Below, one piece after another: positions 23,578-32,493 of a stretch of DNA of 53,331 nt. Under the pieces are notes generated by a model. The model had not been told where the DNA came from. It saw only the letters and a program-made list of their open reading frames with translations, and did no database searches. A program made the translations under genes and the position numbers. The stretch is from Nanobdellota archaeon. Its GTDB lineage: Archaea; Nanoarchaeota; Nanoarchaeia; Parvarchaeales; Parvarchaeaceae. Within the stretch, counting starts at the first letter, position 1; each line of letters opens with the position of its first letter. The stretch spans positions 1 to 53,331 of the forward strand of contig JAKACB010000004.1 of the NCBI GenBank assembly GCA_021796445.1, given 5' to 3'.

Positions 23578-25041
23578 ATGAAATCCCCAGTAGATGTAAA
23601 AGATTCAGACATAAATATCAATGTTAAAAACGAAAATTTAATACTTTCAGTTTTGGTAATAAGCGTATTGATGGCCTCAATAGACTCGACAATAGTTCTG
23701 CTTGCTTTTCCGGCAATAACCCAGGCTCTTCATTCAAACCTTTCAACAATAATCTGGGTTATTCTGATATATCTTCTTGTTACAGCAGTTGCTGCTACCC
23801 AGCTTGGCAGGATAGGAGATATCTTTGGAAGATCAAGAATTTTTAATTCAGGCATAGCAATATTTACAATCTTCTCATTTATGTGCGGTATCGCTCCAAC
23901 AGATATCACCTTAATAATATTCAGAGGTTTTCAGGCTGTCGGCGGTGCGATGATGACTGCCAACAGCGGAGCAATAATAGCCGATACATTTAGAAGGGAA
24001 AGACTTGGAAAAGCGTACGGATTTACAGGAATGGGCTGGAATGTTGGCGCTATGTTAGGTATAGTGCTTGGAGGTATAATAACTACTTTTATAGGGTATA
24101 GATACATTTTTTTCATTAACGTTCCTATAGGAATAATTCTTTTAGCTTTCGCTATTAAATACATAAAAGACAATAAAAGAGAAAATGAAAAACTTGATAT
24201 AATCGGAATGAGTTTTTTGGGCATATCTCTTTCAATGATACTGTATGCCGGTGTAAGAATAGCCTCCGTTGGATTAAATTACACAAATGTTTCCATTCTT
24301 GTAGCAGGTTTCATACTGATAATACCTTTCTATTTCAGGGAAAAGATCTTTGTAAATCCAGTGGTAAAGTTATCAATGTTCAAGAACAAAGTGTTTAAGA
24401 ATTCCGTTTTAGCTTCAATGTTTCAGGGCCTTGGATTTATGGGTGTAGCATTTATGCTTATAATGTATCTTCAGGGCGTTAGAGGATTGACTCCATTTTA
24501 TGCTTCATTGCTTCTTTTACCAGGTTACATATTAAGTGGTGTGCTTTCTCCTTTTATGGGGAGGTACTCTGATAAATATGGTGCAAGGCTTCTTGCAACT
24601 CTTGGCCTTGTAATAATGATATTGGGGATAACTGTCTATTTCGCATTGACTGCAACCTCAAGCGTATACATAGTCCTTATAGGCTCTGCAATAACAGGCT
24701 TTGGAGGATCAATGTTCTGGCCTGCTAATAACAGTGCAGTAATGAAAAGCAGCGAAGCTGGCAGATTTGGCACAGCTTCCGGTGTTTTAAGGTTATTTGG
24801 TAGTATTGGTATAATGGGAAGTTTTATAATAGTGATAGTTACCGCAACTTTAGTTATTCCAAGATACCTTGCATTCGAGATATTTGTAGGAACCTCTAGA
24901 TTAATAGGAGGTATAACCCGGGGCTTTATAACAGGAATGCAGTTCTCTTTTGTATTTCTTATAATAATGCTTGTAATAGCAGCTCTCCTTTCTCTTACAA
25001 GGGGAAATGAAAATATGATGAAGACTATCAAGAAAGATTAA
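23578..25041 (+). CDS. MFS drug exporter, DHA2 (EmrB/QacA) type, 14 spans
   Basis: A 487-residue protein with 14 predicted spans. MASIDSTIVLLAFPAITQ in the first span is the DHA2 signature (LDxTIVNVALP-like). QLGRIGDIFGRSRIF is motif A, and IFRGFQAVGGAMMTANSGAII the span 4 region. GMGWNVGAMLGIVLGGII is the antiporter motif C. It exports lipophilic or cationic compounds using the proton gradient. A TATA-like TTTATATATTTA lies about 30 bases before the ATG. It converges on the tiny membrane ORF and the UvrD-like gene. The substrate is unknown. Confidence 0.88.
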   Translation: MKSPVDVKDSDININVKNENLILSVLVISVLMASIDSTIVLLAFPAITQALHSNLSTIIWVILIYLLVTAVAATQLGRIGDIFGRSRIFNSGIAIFTIFSFMCGIAPTDITLIIFRGFQAVGGAMMTANSGAIIADTFRRERLGKAYGFTGMGWNVGAMLGIVLGGIITTFIGYRYIFFINVPIGIILLAFAIKYIKDNKRENEKLDIIGMSFLGISLSMILYAGVRIASVGLNYTNVSILVAGFILIIPFYFREKIFVNPVVKLSMFKNKVFKNSVLASMFQGLGFMGVAFMLIMYLQGVRGLTPFYASLLLLPGYILSGVLSPFMGRYSDKYGARLLATLGLVIMILGITVYFALTATSSVYIVLIGSAITGFGGSMFWPANNSAVMKSSEAGRFGTASGVLRLFGSIGIMGSFIIVIVTATLVIPRYLAFEIFVGTSRLIGGITRGFITGMQFSFVFLIIMLVIAALLSLTRGNENMMKTIKKD

Positions 25042-25130
25042 ATAGATCTGCGCATAGTAAAAAAGAGAGCAAAGAAAACAACCGCTTCTATCACTACTAC
25101 AAAAAATATAGAAAACAATGAAGAGTCGTT

Positions 25131-25232
25131 TTAGAACTTATTTGGAAAAGCAAGAAAAATTATTATAAATGCGGTTACAAACGAAGCGATTCCAGCAAAA
25201 AAAGCATAAAAAGTATCCTCCTTCCTTATCAT
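25131..25232 (-). CDS. 33-residue single-span microprotein coupled to the UvrD/RecB-like gene
   Basis: On the minus strand the start ATG (25230-25232) overlaps the stop TGA of the upstream UvrD-like gene (25229-25231) as ATGA, so translation is probably coupled. The peptide is MIRKEDTFYAFFAGIASFV, followed by more hydrophobic residues and FPNKF, with one predicted span from about residue 9 to 28. The same frame continues after the TAA stop (25131-25133) for another 30 codons with a second clear membrane span and ends at 25038. It may therefore be a two-span protein broken by one stop, or two peptides. No family is recognised. Confidence 0.5.
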   Translation of the reverse strand: MIRKEDTFYAFFAGIASFVTAFIIIFLAFPNKF

Positions 25233-27949
25233 ACTGCTTTAGAATGTTCGTGTTCTTCCCTTAATTTCTTAAATATTTCATCATTTAAGCTGTCAGAATA
25301 ATAGTACTTTTCAGTTGCTTTTTCAATTAACCTCTCCGGATTTTCTTTGTATACCAAAAGCTGTAGGATATGATTCTTGACCGTCTCTATTTGCAAGTCC
25401 TTTATTTTCTGCGTATCTAATTTATATTCAAACTTTCCGGTGTTTATCTTTCCCGTTAAGTTTATGTATGCTATTGCCGTGTCTATATATTTTTCGTCTA
25501 TATTTTTTGCTATTGCGAAAAGTCTACGGTAAAGGGCAAGCTGTCTTCTGTGTTTTGATCCCTTATCATCGGACCTGTCGGTCTTGAAGTCTATTATCAG
25601 AAATTTGTCTTTTTCTTTGTTAAAGAATACTGCATCCAGCTTTGCAGATACCTTTAAATCAATTTTTATGTCGGGAAATACCGCTTGAAGTGGAATTTCC
25701 AACGTTTTTTCAGCGTTTATCTCCACGGCATTGTATTTTATTTTTATTTCTTCCAGAATACTTATTATGTTCCGGAGAATTTTTTTCTGTGTTTCGTCTA
25801 ATTCCTCTTCTTTTAAGGTATGTTTAAAGTAGTCCTCTGCCATCTTATGTGCCATTAAACCAAATTTTGTGCTTTCTGTTACTTCGTTTACTCCCAAAAC
25901 TTTTGTTTTTATAAAGTTTAATGGATCCGATATTGCGTCAAGTAGTGAAAAGGAGATGCTTTTAAGCTGGCTAAAATAGTTGTTTATCCGCTTTACCATC
26001 CATTTATCATTCTCTTCAAGTAATGTCTTTGCCGCATTATATTCCTTATTGACAAAAAGAGAATATGCTTCAGAGTATTTTTTCTTAAAAGGAGCGGGCT
26101 CGTCTTCCATTTCTGTGATGTTTTTTTCAATTAACCCTTCAATATAGTAATCTTCGGTAAGTGCGGCCGGAGTAACAACAAAAAGGTTTTCCTTTGCTCG
26201 TGTAAATGCGACAAAATCTACTCTTATGCTTTCCTCTGACAATTCCTCTTTGACATCTATTTCCTTTGTCTGTTTGATTATAGAGTTAGTTACTAAATCA
26301 ATGAAACTCATTCTATTGCTTTGTTTTTTTGGAACATATATAACATTCTCAAATTCTAATCCCTTTGCCTTATGGACGGTTGTAAGTACAAGATTTTCCT
26401 GTTTATCATTTGATTCATAACTGTCTTCTGCCGTGTAAAGATATACAAGCATATCTAAAAAGTTAGGTAGCTCAGTGCTGTCTATGTACTGATTTATATT
26501 TTCAAGAATTGCTGCCGCACTTATATAATAATCGTTGTCCAAGGCTACTGATATCGGCAGTATGGTCTCATTGAAAAGTTTGTTTATATTAAATATATTA
26601 AGCTCTGCAGAGGCTTTTCTATCAAAAAAGGGCTTTGCAAGTCCTTTTATATCGTTCATGTTTATCTCTTTTTTCCTGCGTTTCTCCTCAATTTCAAATG
26701 CTCTCTTAAGTGAAACGCCTGAAAACGGTGTGAATAGCGCCTTTAAAATGTCCTTTTCATCGGCATTGAATATCCCTTTTAAATAATTAATTACGGAGTT
26801 CTTTGCTCTTGTTGAGACAGAAGCGCTTGCAGTTGTCGCATATTTTATATTCTTTGAGTCCAAGATACGAGAAATACCTATTATCTGTTCATTAGTTCTG
26901 GTTATTATCGCTGTATTTTTTCCCTGCGAGACAAGGTCCATAGCAAGCTTTACAGCTATATTATCTGTGTTGTTTCCTATAAGCTGTTTTACTTTTCCGC
27001 CCGGACCTTTATTGCTTTTAAAGTTGCTTAATTCTTCCTCATAACTTTTATCCTTTGTTTTATTGAGGAAATACTGCTTTGAATAATCAAGGATTTCGCT
27101 GTAACTTCTATAATTAAGTCCTTTTGTTAATTGCTCTAAATTGCTTAGTTTTTGAAATTCAATGAAATTTTTTAAGCTACCTCCCTGAAAACCGAATATT
27201 GATTGTTTTCTGTCTCCTACAAGAAATAAGTAATCCCCTAAAAGCCTTGCTATTTCTGCTTCTACCTCGTTTAGATCCTGTAATTCATCTACCAAAACAT
27301 ATTTGTAATGTTTTTTCAGAGGGTCATATTCTTGCAAGAACCTTTTCAAAAGATCATTGTAATCGATTTTTGTAGGTCCTTTTTCTCGTTCATAGTCCTT
27401 GAAAGCCGTTATGAAATAATCAAGAAAAGCCAGAATTTCTTCTACTGTTACACTGTTCATGTTTTCTAAAAAAGACTTGTTTATGAGCTCTTCTTTGGTC
27501 ATTTTTATGTTTATTTCATCAGGAGTTATCCCAAAGCTTTTTATGTACCTTATCGCATTCTCTACTTTGGGAACTAATTCCTGTATAACATAATCTCTGT
27601 CATAATTGAATGCATTGTTGTTTTCAAAGCTCTTAAATATTGAAAATCTTATGAAGTTGTTGCTAACAAGTTCGTACTCTTTTTCTTGCTCTGAAAAGTA
27701 TGAATTGCAGAAGCTGTGAAATGTAGATATTGTAATGCCATTTATCCTTGAAATCTCTAGATTGCTTTCCTTTAGTTTTTGACTTATTTTTTCAAACATT
27801 TCATCAACTGCCTTATTTGTAAAAGTTAGACATAATATTTCATTTTCACTAACACCGTCTTTTATAAGTTCTATTACTCTATCAGCTAATGAAGTTGTCT
27901 TTCCTGTGCCAGGATTTGCTTTTATGAGTATGTTTTTAGTTAGGTCCAT
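25229..27949 (-). CDS. UvrD/AddA-like helicase fused to a RecB-family nuclease
   Basis: A 906-residue protein. ANPGTGKTT (11-19) is Walker A, LCLTFTNKAVDEM motif Ia, VLVDELQDLNEVE motif II (DELQD) and VGDRKQSIFGFQGG motif III. TTVHKAKGLEFENVIYVP and VDFVAFTRAKENLFVV are motifs V and VI of superfamily 1A helicases. The C-terminal 200 residues hold GLMAHKMAEDYF and KLDAVFFNKEKDKFLIIDFKTDR, then QLALYRRLF: the H, D, DxK and QxxxY residues of a PD-(D/E)XK RecB/AddB nuclease. Such fusions act in end processing for recombination or in DNA turnover. An AddB partner is not seen here. Confidence 0.92.
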   Translation of the reverse strand: MDLTKNILIKANPGTGKTTSLADRVIELIKDGVSENEILCLTFTNKAVDEMFEKISQKLKESNLEISRINGITISTFHSFCNSYFSEQEKEYELVSNNFIRFSIFKSFENNNAFNYDRDYVIQELVPKVENAIRYIKSFGITPDEINIKMTKEELINKSFLENMNSVTVEEILAFLDYFITAFKDYEREKGPTKIDYNDLLKRFLQEYDPLKKHYKYVLVDELQDLNEVEAEIARLLGDYLFLVGDRKQSIFGFQGGSLKNFIEFQKLSNLEQLTKGLNYRSYSEILDYSKQYFLNKTKDKSYEEELSNFKSNKGPGGKVKQLIGNNTDNIAVKLAMDLVSQGKNTAIITRTNEQIIGISRILDSKNIKYATTASASVSTRAKNSVINYLKGIFNADEKDILKALFTPFSGVSLKRAFEIEEKRRKKEINMNDIKGLAKPFFDRKASAELNIFNINKLFNETILPISVALDNDYYISAAAILENINQYIDSTELPNFLDMLVYLYTAEDSYESNDKQENLVLTTVHKAKGLEFENVIYVPKKQSNRMSFIDLVTNSIIKQTKEIDVKEELSEESIRVDFVAFTRAKENLFVVTPAALTEDYYIEGLIEKNITEMEDEPAPFKKKYSEAYSLFVNKEYNAAKTLLEENDKWMVKRINNYFSQLKSISFSLLDAISDPLNFIKTKVLGVNEVTESTKFGLMAHKMAEDYFKHTLKEEELDETQKKILRNIISILEEIKIKYNAVEINAEKTLEIPLQAVFPDIKIDLKVSAKLDAVFFNKEKDKFLIIDFKTDRSDDKGSKHRRQLALYRRLFAIAKNIDEKYIDTAIAYINLTGKINTGKFEYKLDTQKIKDLQIETVKNHILQLLVYKENPERLIEKATEKYYYSDSLNDEIFKKLREEHEHSKAV

Positions 27950-28030
27950 TCTAATAATTGTAAATCTTATTATAAAAATATTAATTGCGGGGGTTTGAAT
28001 AGTGGATTTATATTCTTTTTTTGTGGAAAA

Positions 28031-28041
28031 GTTTATATAAA
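28031..28041 (+). promoter_or_regulatory. TATA-like box of the isochorismatase-like operon
   Basis: GTTTATATAAA is centred about 25 bases before the ATG at 28061, implying a leaderless transcript. It drives the 28061-28893 gene pair. Confidence 0.6.
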
Positions 28042-28060
28042 TAAACTGCCATTTTAAAAA

Positions 28061-28645
28061 ATGGAAAGAAAAGTTTATACTGAAATTAAGGAAATACTAA
28101 ATCCGGAGCATACCGCATTAATAGTGTGGGATGTACAGAAAATGTTAGTAAATAATATATACAATAAGGAAGAATTTCTTAAGAATATGGATAAGCTGAT
28201 AGATGCGGCGAGAAGCAAAGGAATTCCAATATTCTTTACAAGGATTACCCCCTTGCCAAAGGAATTTGAATCTCCTGTTAGAAAATATTCTTCAAGTAAG
28301 ATAAAGTTTAACATGTCGCAATTACCTAAAGAAATGTTTGATCTAGCAATTGAACCTAAAGACAATGACACAGTAATAAACAAAAACACTGCAAGCATAT
28401 TTATAGGCACAAATTTTGAGCTGATGTGCAGAAATGCAGGGATTGAAAGTTTAGTAATAGGAGGTATAGCCACTGAAATAGGTGTGGAATCTACTGCTAG
28501 AGATGCAGTAAATCGGGGATTTTATGTAGTTGTAGATTCTGATGCCTCTTCTTCCAGTGACAAAGAAGCTAATGAAAGATCCATACAAAACATGAAAAAG
28601 CTTTTTGATGTTTTACCAACCGATGATATAGTAAAGGCACTTTGA
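28061..28645 (+). CDS. Isochorismatase-like hydrolase lacking the usual nucleophilic cysteine
   Basis: A 194-residue protein of the cysteine hydrolase/isochorismatase family. LIVWDVQKMLV supplies the catalytic D24, INKNTAS the lysine K108, and GGIATEIGVESTARDA (134-149) is the signature block near the active site. The residue normally occupied by the nucleophilic cysteine (as in nicotinamidase GVATDYCV) is G141. True isochorismatases such as PhzD also lack this cysteine, so the enzyme may hydrolyse a vinyl ether rather than an amide. The neighbouring two-span protein starts in its stop codon region. The substrate is unknown, and no chorismate genes lie nearby. Confidence 0.85.
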   Translation: MERKVYTEIKEILNPEHTALIVWDVQKMLVNNIYNKEEFLKNMDKLIDAARSKGIPIFFTRITPLPKEFESPVRKYSSSKIKFNMSQLPKEMFDLAIEPKDNDTVINKNTASIFIGTNFELMCRNAGIESLVIGGIATEIGVESTARDAVNRGFYVVVDSDASSSSDKEANERSIQNMKKLFDVLPTDDIVKAL

Positions 28646-28893
28646 TGGCTTTAAAGAAAGATAAAGACAGAATAACAAAGGATATAGAGAGAAATTACAA
28701 AGTTCTAGGCTTAATAAACGATTTTATGATAGGTATTGAATTTCTAATGGGCAGCATAGAATTCCTGCCAGGTCACTTGACCACAATAGGGGTTTACCTT
28801 TTTATTTTAGGTAGTTTTCAGATACTTTTAGTTCCTACAATAAGGATCTCAAGGGATATGCACTTAAAGCTTAAACCGAAAAACCATAAATAG
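28645..28893 (+). CDS. Two-span membrane protein, YrhK-like
   Basis: I take ATG 28645, overlapping the last base of the upstream stop; a TTG three bases earlier is less likely. The 82-residue product has a charged N-terminal helix, ERNYKVLGLINDFMIGIEFL with GSIEFLPGHLTTIGVYLFILGSFQILLVP, and a basic tail KLKPKNHK. The GSxxFL and lFilGS pattern resembles the YrhK-like domain of bacterial membrane proteins. It is translationally coupled to the isochorismatase-like gene, so the two products may be co-regulated. No function is assigned to this domain. Confidence 0.68.
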   Translation: MALKKDKDRITKDIERNYKVLGLINDFMIGIEFLMGSIEFLPGHLTTIGVYLFILGSFQILLVPTIRISRDMHLKLKPKNHK

Positions 28894-28913
28894 AATAAAC
28901 AATTTAAATTGAC

Positions 28914-29807
28914 ATGGAAGCTAAAGAATTTAACAAAACAAACAAAAAGCTTTCTATTATAGGAGTTGGTACTTGGCAGCTTAGCAGTAACAGGGAAGAC
29001 AATATAACGGCAATAAAATATGCAATAGACAATGGAGTAAATTTCATAGATACCGCAGAAATGTACAATACTGAGGATATCGTCGGAGAGGCAATAGAAG
29101 GCTACGAAAGAGAAAAACTTTTTATTGCAAGCAAGGTATGGCCAACACATTTCAAATACGAAGCTGTAATAAAGGCATGCGAAGCGAGCTTAAAGAAAAT
29201 AGGAACAGACTATCTGGATCTATATCAGTTACACTGGCCTAATAAATCAGTTCCAATAAAAGAAACGATGCAGGCTATGGAAAAACTGATAGAGGATGGA
29301 AAGATAAAGAATATAGGAATAAGCAATTTTTCGCTTGATGAAATGAAAGAAGCTCAGTCAGTTATGTCAAAATATGAAATGGCATCCAATCAAGTAGAGT
29401 ACAGCATAGTAACAAGAGACATAGAAAATACTGGAGTATTCGATTACTGTAAAGAAAATGGTATTGCAGTGATAGCGTACAGCCCTCTTTCTCATGGGAA
29501 GATATTCAATAACAATGAATTACTTGCTGATATTAGTAAAATATCAGATAAATATGGTAAAACGCCTGCACAGGTTGCTTTAAGCTGGCTTGTGCATAGA
29601 GATAACACGTTTCCGATACCAAAAGCCAGCAATCCAGCGCACATGAAGGAGGACATTGAAGCAGTAGGAATAAAACTTGATAAGGGTGATATCGATTTTC
29701 TTTCAAGTCTGGAAAGCAAGTACTATACTGAACCTATAGCAAAGCAGCATAAAAAGAATGAGGATAAGGTAAACAACTATAATTTCAAGGAAGAGAAGAT
29801 AAACTAA
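28914..29807 (+). CDS. Aldo/keto reductase
   Basis: A 297-residue TIM-barrel NADPH-dependent oxidoreductase. The catalytic tetrad is complete: D46 and Y51 (NFIDTAEMYN), K74 (IASKVWP) and H107 (YQLHWPN). GISNFSLDEM, ALSWLVHRDNTFPIPKASNPAHMKED gives the cofactor phosphate-binding region. It reduces aldehydes or ketones to alcohols and resembles the broad DkgA-like group. The length is slightly above average because of a charged C-terminal extension (KQHKKNEDKVNNYNFKEEK). It is followed 31 bases later by a HxlR regulator that may sense reactive aldehydes. Confidence 0.92.
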   Translation: MEAKEFNKTNKKLSIIGVGTWQLSSNREDNITAIKYAIDNGVNFIDTAEMYNTEDIVGEAIEGYEREKLFIASKVWPTHFKYEAVIKACEASLKKIGTDYLDLYQLHWPNKSVPIKETMQAMEKLIEDGKIKNIGISNFSLDEMKEAQSVMSKYEMASNQVEYSIVTRDIENTGVFDYCKENGIAVIAYSPLSHGKIFNNNELLADISKISDKYGKTPAQVALSWLVHRDNTFPIPKASNPAHMKEDIEAVGIKLDKGDIDFLSSLESKYYTEPIAKQHKKNEDKVNNYNFKEEKIN

Positions 29808-29838
29808 ATGCATTAAAATACGGAAATCAATAATTTAT

Positions 29839-30216
29839 ATGGCATGCAATACTTTGGATCTTTTAAATGTGCTTGGAAAGAAGTGGGATGCGACAGTATT
29901 AGAGGAAATAAACAAAAATGACGGTGTAAACTTTGATAAACTTCTTTCATTAAACCCAAAAATATACCCAAAAACACTTAGTACAGCGTTGAATGATCTA
30001 ATAAAAAGAGGAATCATAAAAAAAATAATATCCTATAATAATAACATGAAAAGAAGTGAATACCGCATGACAGAAACGGGCAAATCGCTTATTTCTGCAT
30101 TTGAATCGTTTAAAACTGTCAACTGCAATAGCTCTGAAAACATTAAGGAATGTAGAGAATGCGAGAACGGGCCAAATGGTAATAACCAAGAAGTTAGTAA
30201 TTATATAAAAATATAA
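29839..30216 (+). CDS. HxlR-family winged-helix regulator
   Basis: A 125-residue protein. It starts MACNTLDLLNVLGKKWDATVLEEI, the HxlR pattern of an early cysteine (C3) followed by LgxKWxxxIL. The recognition helix lies in YPKTLSTALNDLIKRGIIKK, and SEYRMTETGKSL forms the wing. C3 and the cluster of cysteines near the end (NCNSS...ECRECENG) could sense electrophiles or metals, as several HxlR proteins use an N-terminal cysteine. It sits directly behind the aldo/keto reductase gene, which it may regulate. The C-terminus is asparagine-rich and probably disordered. Confidence 0.82.
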   Translation: MACNTLDLLNVLGKKWDATVLEEINKNDGVNFDKLLSLNPKIYPKTLSTALNDLIKRGIIKKIISYNNNMKRSEYRMTETGKSLISAFESFKTVNCNSSENIKECRECENGPNGNNQEVSNYIKI

Positions 30217-30297
30217 AACGCCTTTCTAGAATAAAGCAGCCAAGCTATTGTTTTACTGCTAAACTATTTATAGCGAATAATTGATTATTTAATAGGT

Positions 30298-31731
30298 ATG
30301 GATAAGGGTAAAAAACATAATGACTCATTTTTTAGTCCTTTAATCGATTTAATGCATGATCAATACATAAAATATGTACCTTCTTACGGCAATAGTTTCT
30401 TTTTCACGATAGGCATATACCTTTTAGAGCTATTTGTGATATTAGCAATTACAGGCATGATAATGCTGATTTTTGGTCCTTACTGGTGGGATACTACTGC
30501 AATTGGTACTTTCTTCCGCAGTTTGCATCTATGGGCAGCAGAAGCATTCGTAACATTGATGTTTATACATCTTTTCGTTAATTTTTCAACTTCCGCATTT
30601 AAAAAGAAAAAGCTTGTTTGGATAATTGGTAGTGCGCTTCTTCTTTTAGTTCTACTTGAATTTGCATTCGGTATAGGGGTCCAGGGAGGACTGCTTTCAC
30701 AATGGAATGACAAGGCAGGTGCGGATCTATGGAACGGTTTTGGATTAGGGTTTTGGGTAAATCCTTTAAATCAGGGAGCTGTTTTAGGCTGGCACGTGGC
30801 TATAATTCCAATATTATTACTCTTACTTATCTTTATGCATTATTCTCTAGTGAAAAAAGACGGATTAAGTGTACCTTATAGAAAAGATATACCATATAAA
30901 ATGGTAAAGGCAGACCATAAAAAAATGTACAGACGAATGATATATATATTTATAATAATATTAGCATTTGCATTTTTATTCAGTTCACCGTATATTGCGC
31001 CGTTGACAATTAGTCAGGCAGCAAACTCTAATCCTTCCGGCGTTGCAACTACTCTATTGCAGGAATTCAACTTTTCATCAGGGACCGCTACCTACCTTGA
31101 TACTATAGATCCGTACACATTCAGCACTAGGGCGGTTTACTTTACAGTTCCTTACTCTGCTTATGTAAGCTTTGAAAACAAGAGCAATGAACTTTCCGTG
31201 TTTTTTAATGGAAGTTCTTCGCAGCAAAAGCAACAGTTTATCCAGGCTTATAATTACTTCAGTAATAACGGCTCAATTTCAAATGCAATGACTTCACAAA
31301 ATCCTCTAATAGTTGCAACTGCTAGCCTAACTAAAATGGCAGAATTAGGGCAATACCAATTAGTAGTACAAAATGAAAGTTCTAGTGGACTGGATGAAAC
31401 GTATGTATTAAGATTTCTGTATGACACTGGGGCATTGACAACTGCGGCAACGCATTATGGCTTAAGGACTGCACAATGGGGCATGTTGAAAGTTGGTGCG
31501 CCCCCTTGGTCCATAGAGTATTGGCTTATACCTTACGATGCTCTGGAAATAGCAACCGCTAATATCTCTTGGTGGACTGACCTTGAAAATGGTTTAGTAG
31601 CCATAATAATATTTTTTATACTAATGCTGTTTCCGTTTATTCCATATCTGAATGAATTGCCTGACAAGTTAAAAATGTACAAACTGTTTTGGAATAAATA
31701 CACAAACCCGGAAATGCGGAAGAAAAAGTAG
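30298..31731 (+). CDS. Cytochrome b with a large extracytoplasmic C-terminal domain
   Basis: A 477-residue di-haem cytochrome b. Four haem-ligand histidines can be placed at H77 and H91 (SLHLW, FIHLF) and at H166 and H181 (GWHVAI, FMHYS), with spacings of 14 and 15 residues as in cytochrome b6. Spans 1-4 occupy residues about 35-185. A fifth span (about 215-235) leads into an external domain of about 200 residues rich in Ser/Asn, and a last span (about 438-458) is followed by FIPYLNELPDKLKMYKLFW, like the end of a cytochrome b. The external domain replaces the usual subunit IV helices. No Rieske protein or oxidase lies in the window. Confidence 0.87.
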   Translation: MDKGKKHNDSFFSPLIDLMHDQYIKYVPSYGNSFFFTIGIYLLELFVILAITGMIMLIFGPYWWDTTAIGTFFRSLHLWAAEAFVTLMFIHLFVNFSTSAFKKKKLVWIIGSALLLLVLLEFAFGIGVQGGLLSQWNDKAGADLWNGFGLGFWVNPLNQGAVLGWHVAIIPILLLLLIFMHYSLVKKDGLSVPYRKDIPYKMVKADHKKMYRRMIYIFIIILAFAFLFSSPYIAPLTISQAANSNPSGVATTLLQEFNFSSGTATYLDTIDPYTFSTRAVYFTVPYSAYVSFENKSNELSVFFNGSSSQQKQQFIQAYNYFSNNGSISNAMTSQNPLIVATASLTKMAELGQYQLVVQNESSSGLDETYVLRFLYDTGALTTAATHYGLRTAQWGMLKVGAPPWSIEYWLIPYDALEIATANISWWTDLENGLVAIIIFFILMLFPFIPYLNELPDKLKMYKLFWNKYTNPEMRKKK

Positions 31732-31788
31732 GAAGTTATAACCGGATATATAGCAAGGATTTATAAATGAAGAAATAATATATTATTT

Positions 31789-32430
31789 ATGGGATTCGTA
31801 GACGAATTGGCACTAGAATTATTTTTTGTTGCATTTATCGGATTTCTCACAGATTATGCTGTGATTGCTGTTTACAGGGACTATAAAGCAAGATACGTCA
31901 ATAAATCAAACTCAAAATTAAGTATAGAATCCCATTTGCAAGGTTCAATATTCATGTTTGCAGCACTGGCAGTATTCATTCTCGTAATGGGCTTTTATGG
32001 AGAAGTAACCTGGAATTTACCGGGTGCATATGATTTACTGTTTTATGATCCGTTTATAATGATGGGTATACTTACTCTTGGATTTGTATTAACGGTCAAA
32101 TACAATCAGAAACTGCAGTATGTAGGACTTATTGCACTATTTATGGGTTTAGTAATTATAGAATACGGCATATCAGGTTATAATCTTGGATATACCAGCT
32201 CTCCAATAGCACTTCTTGGGCTTTACACTGCTTTTGGCATCGCAGGAATATTTGCTTATCCTACTACATTAGTAATGGATAAATATAGAGAGAATGGTAG
32301 CAATAAACCATTAAATAAAAGCTGGATAATTTATATAGTACTATTTTTAATCTTCTTAACCCTTGGCTCAATACTTGCAGCTTACATTGGTGCTGTAGCG
32401 ATTCCTGCTCACCTTGCAGCTCCTCCTTAA
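31789..32430 (+). CDS. Multi-span membrane protein, DUF981-like
   Basis: A 213-residue protein with about six spans. WNLPGAYDLLFYDPFIMMGILTLGF resembles the conserved LPGxYNxxFxD block of the archaeal DUF981 family of uncharacterised membrane proteins. YTAFGIAGIFAYPTTLVMDKY and a C-terminal alanine-rich span (SILAAYIGAVAIPAHLAAPP) follow. It starts 57 bases after the cytochrome b gene on the same strand, with a TATA-like sequence between. It may be an accessory of the cytochrome b complex, since it follows it directly, but there are no visible cofactor residues beyond a few conserved tyrosines. Confidence 0.65.
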   Translation: MGFVDELALELFFVAFIGFLTDYAVIAVYRDYKARYVNKSNSKLSIESHLQGSIFMFAALAVFILVMGFYGEVTWNLPGAYDLLFYDPFIMMGILTLGFVLTVKYNQKLQYVGLIALFMGLVIIEYGISGYNLGYTSSPIALLGLYTAFGIAGIFAYPTTLVMDKYRENGSNKPLNKSWIIYIVLFLIFLTLGSILAAYIGAVAIPAHLAAPP

Positions 32431-32493
32431 TTGATTAGTTTTAGGTTATAGAGAAGCAAAACTATTAATAATATTTATTTTCTAATAAAGAAA

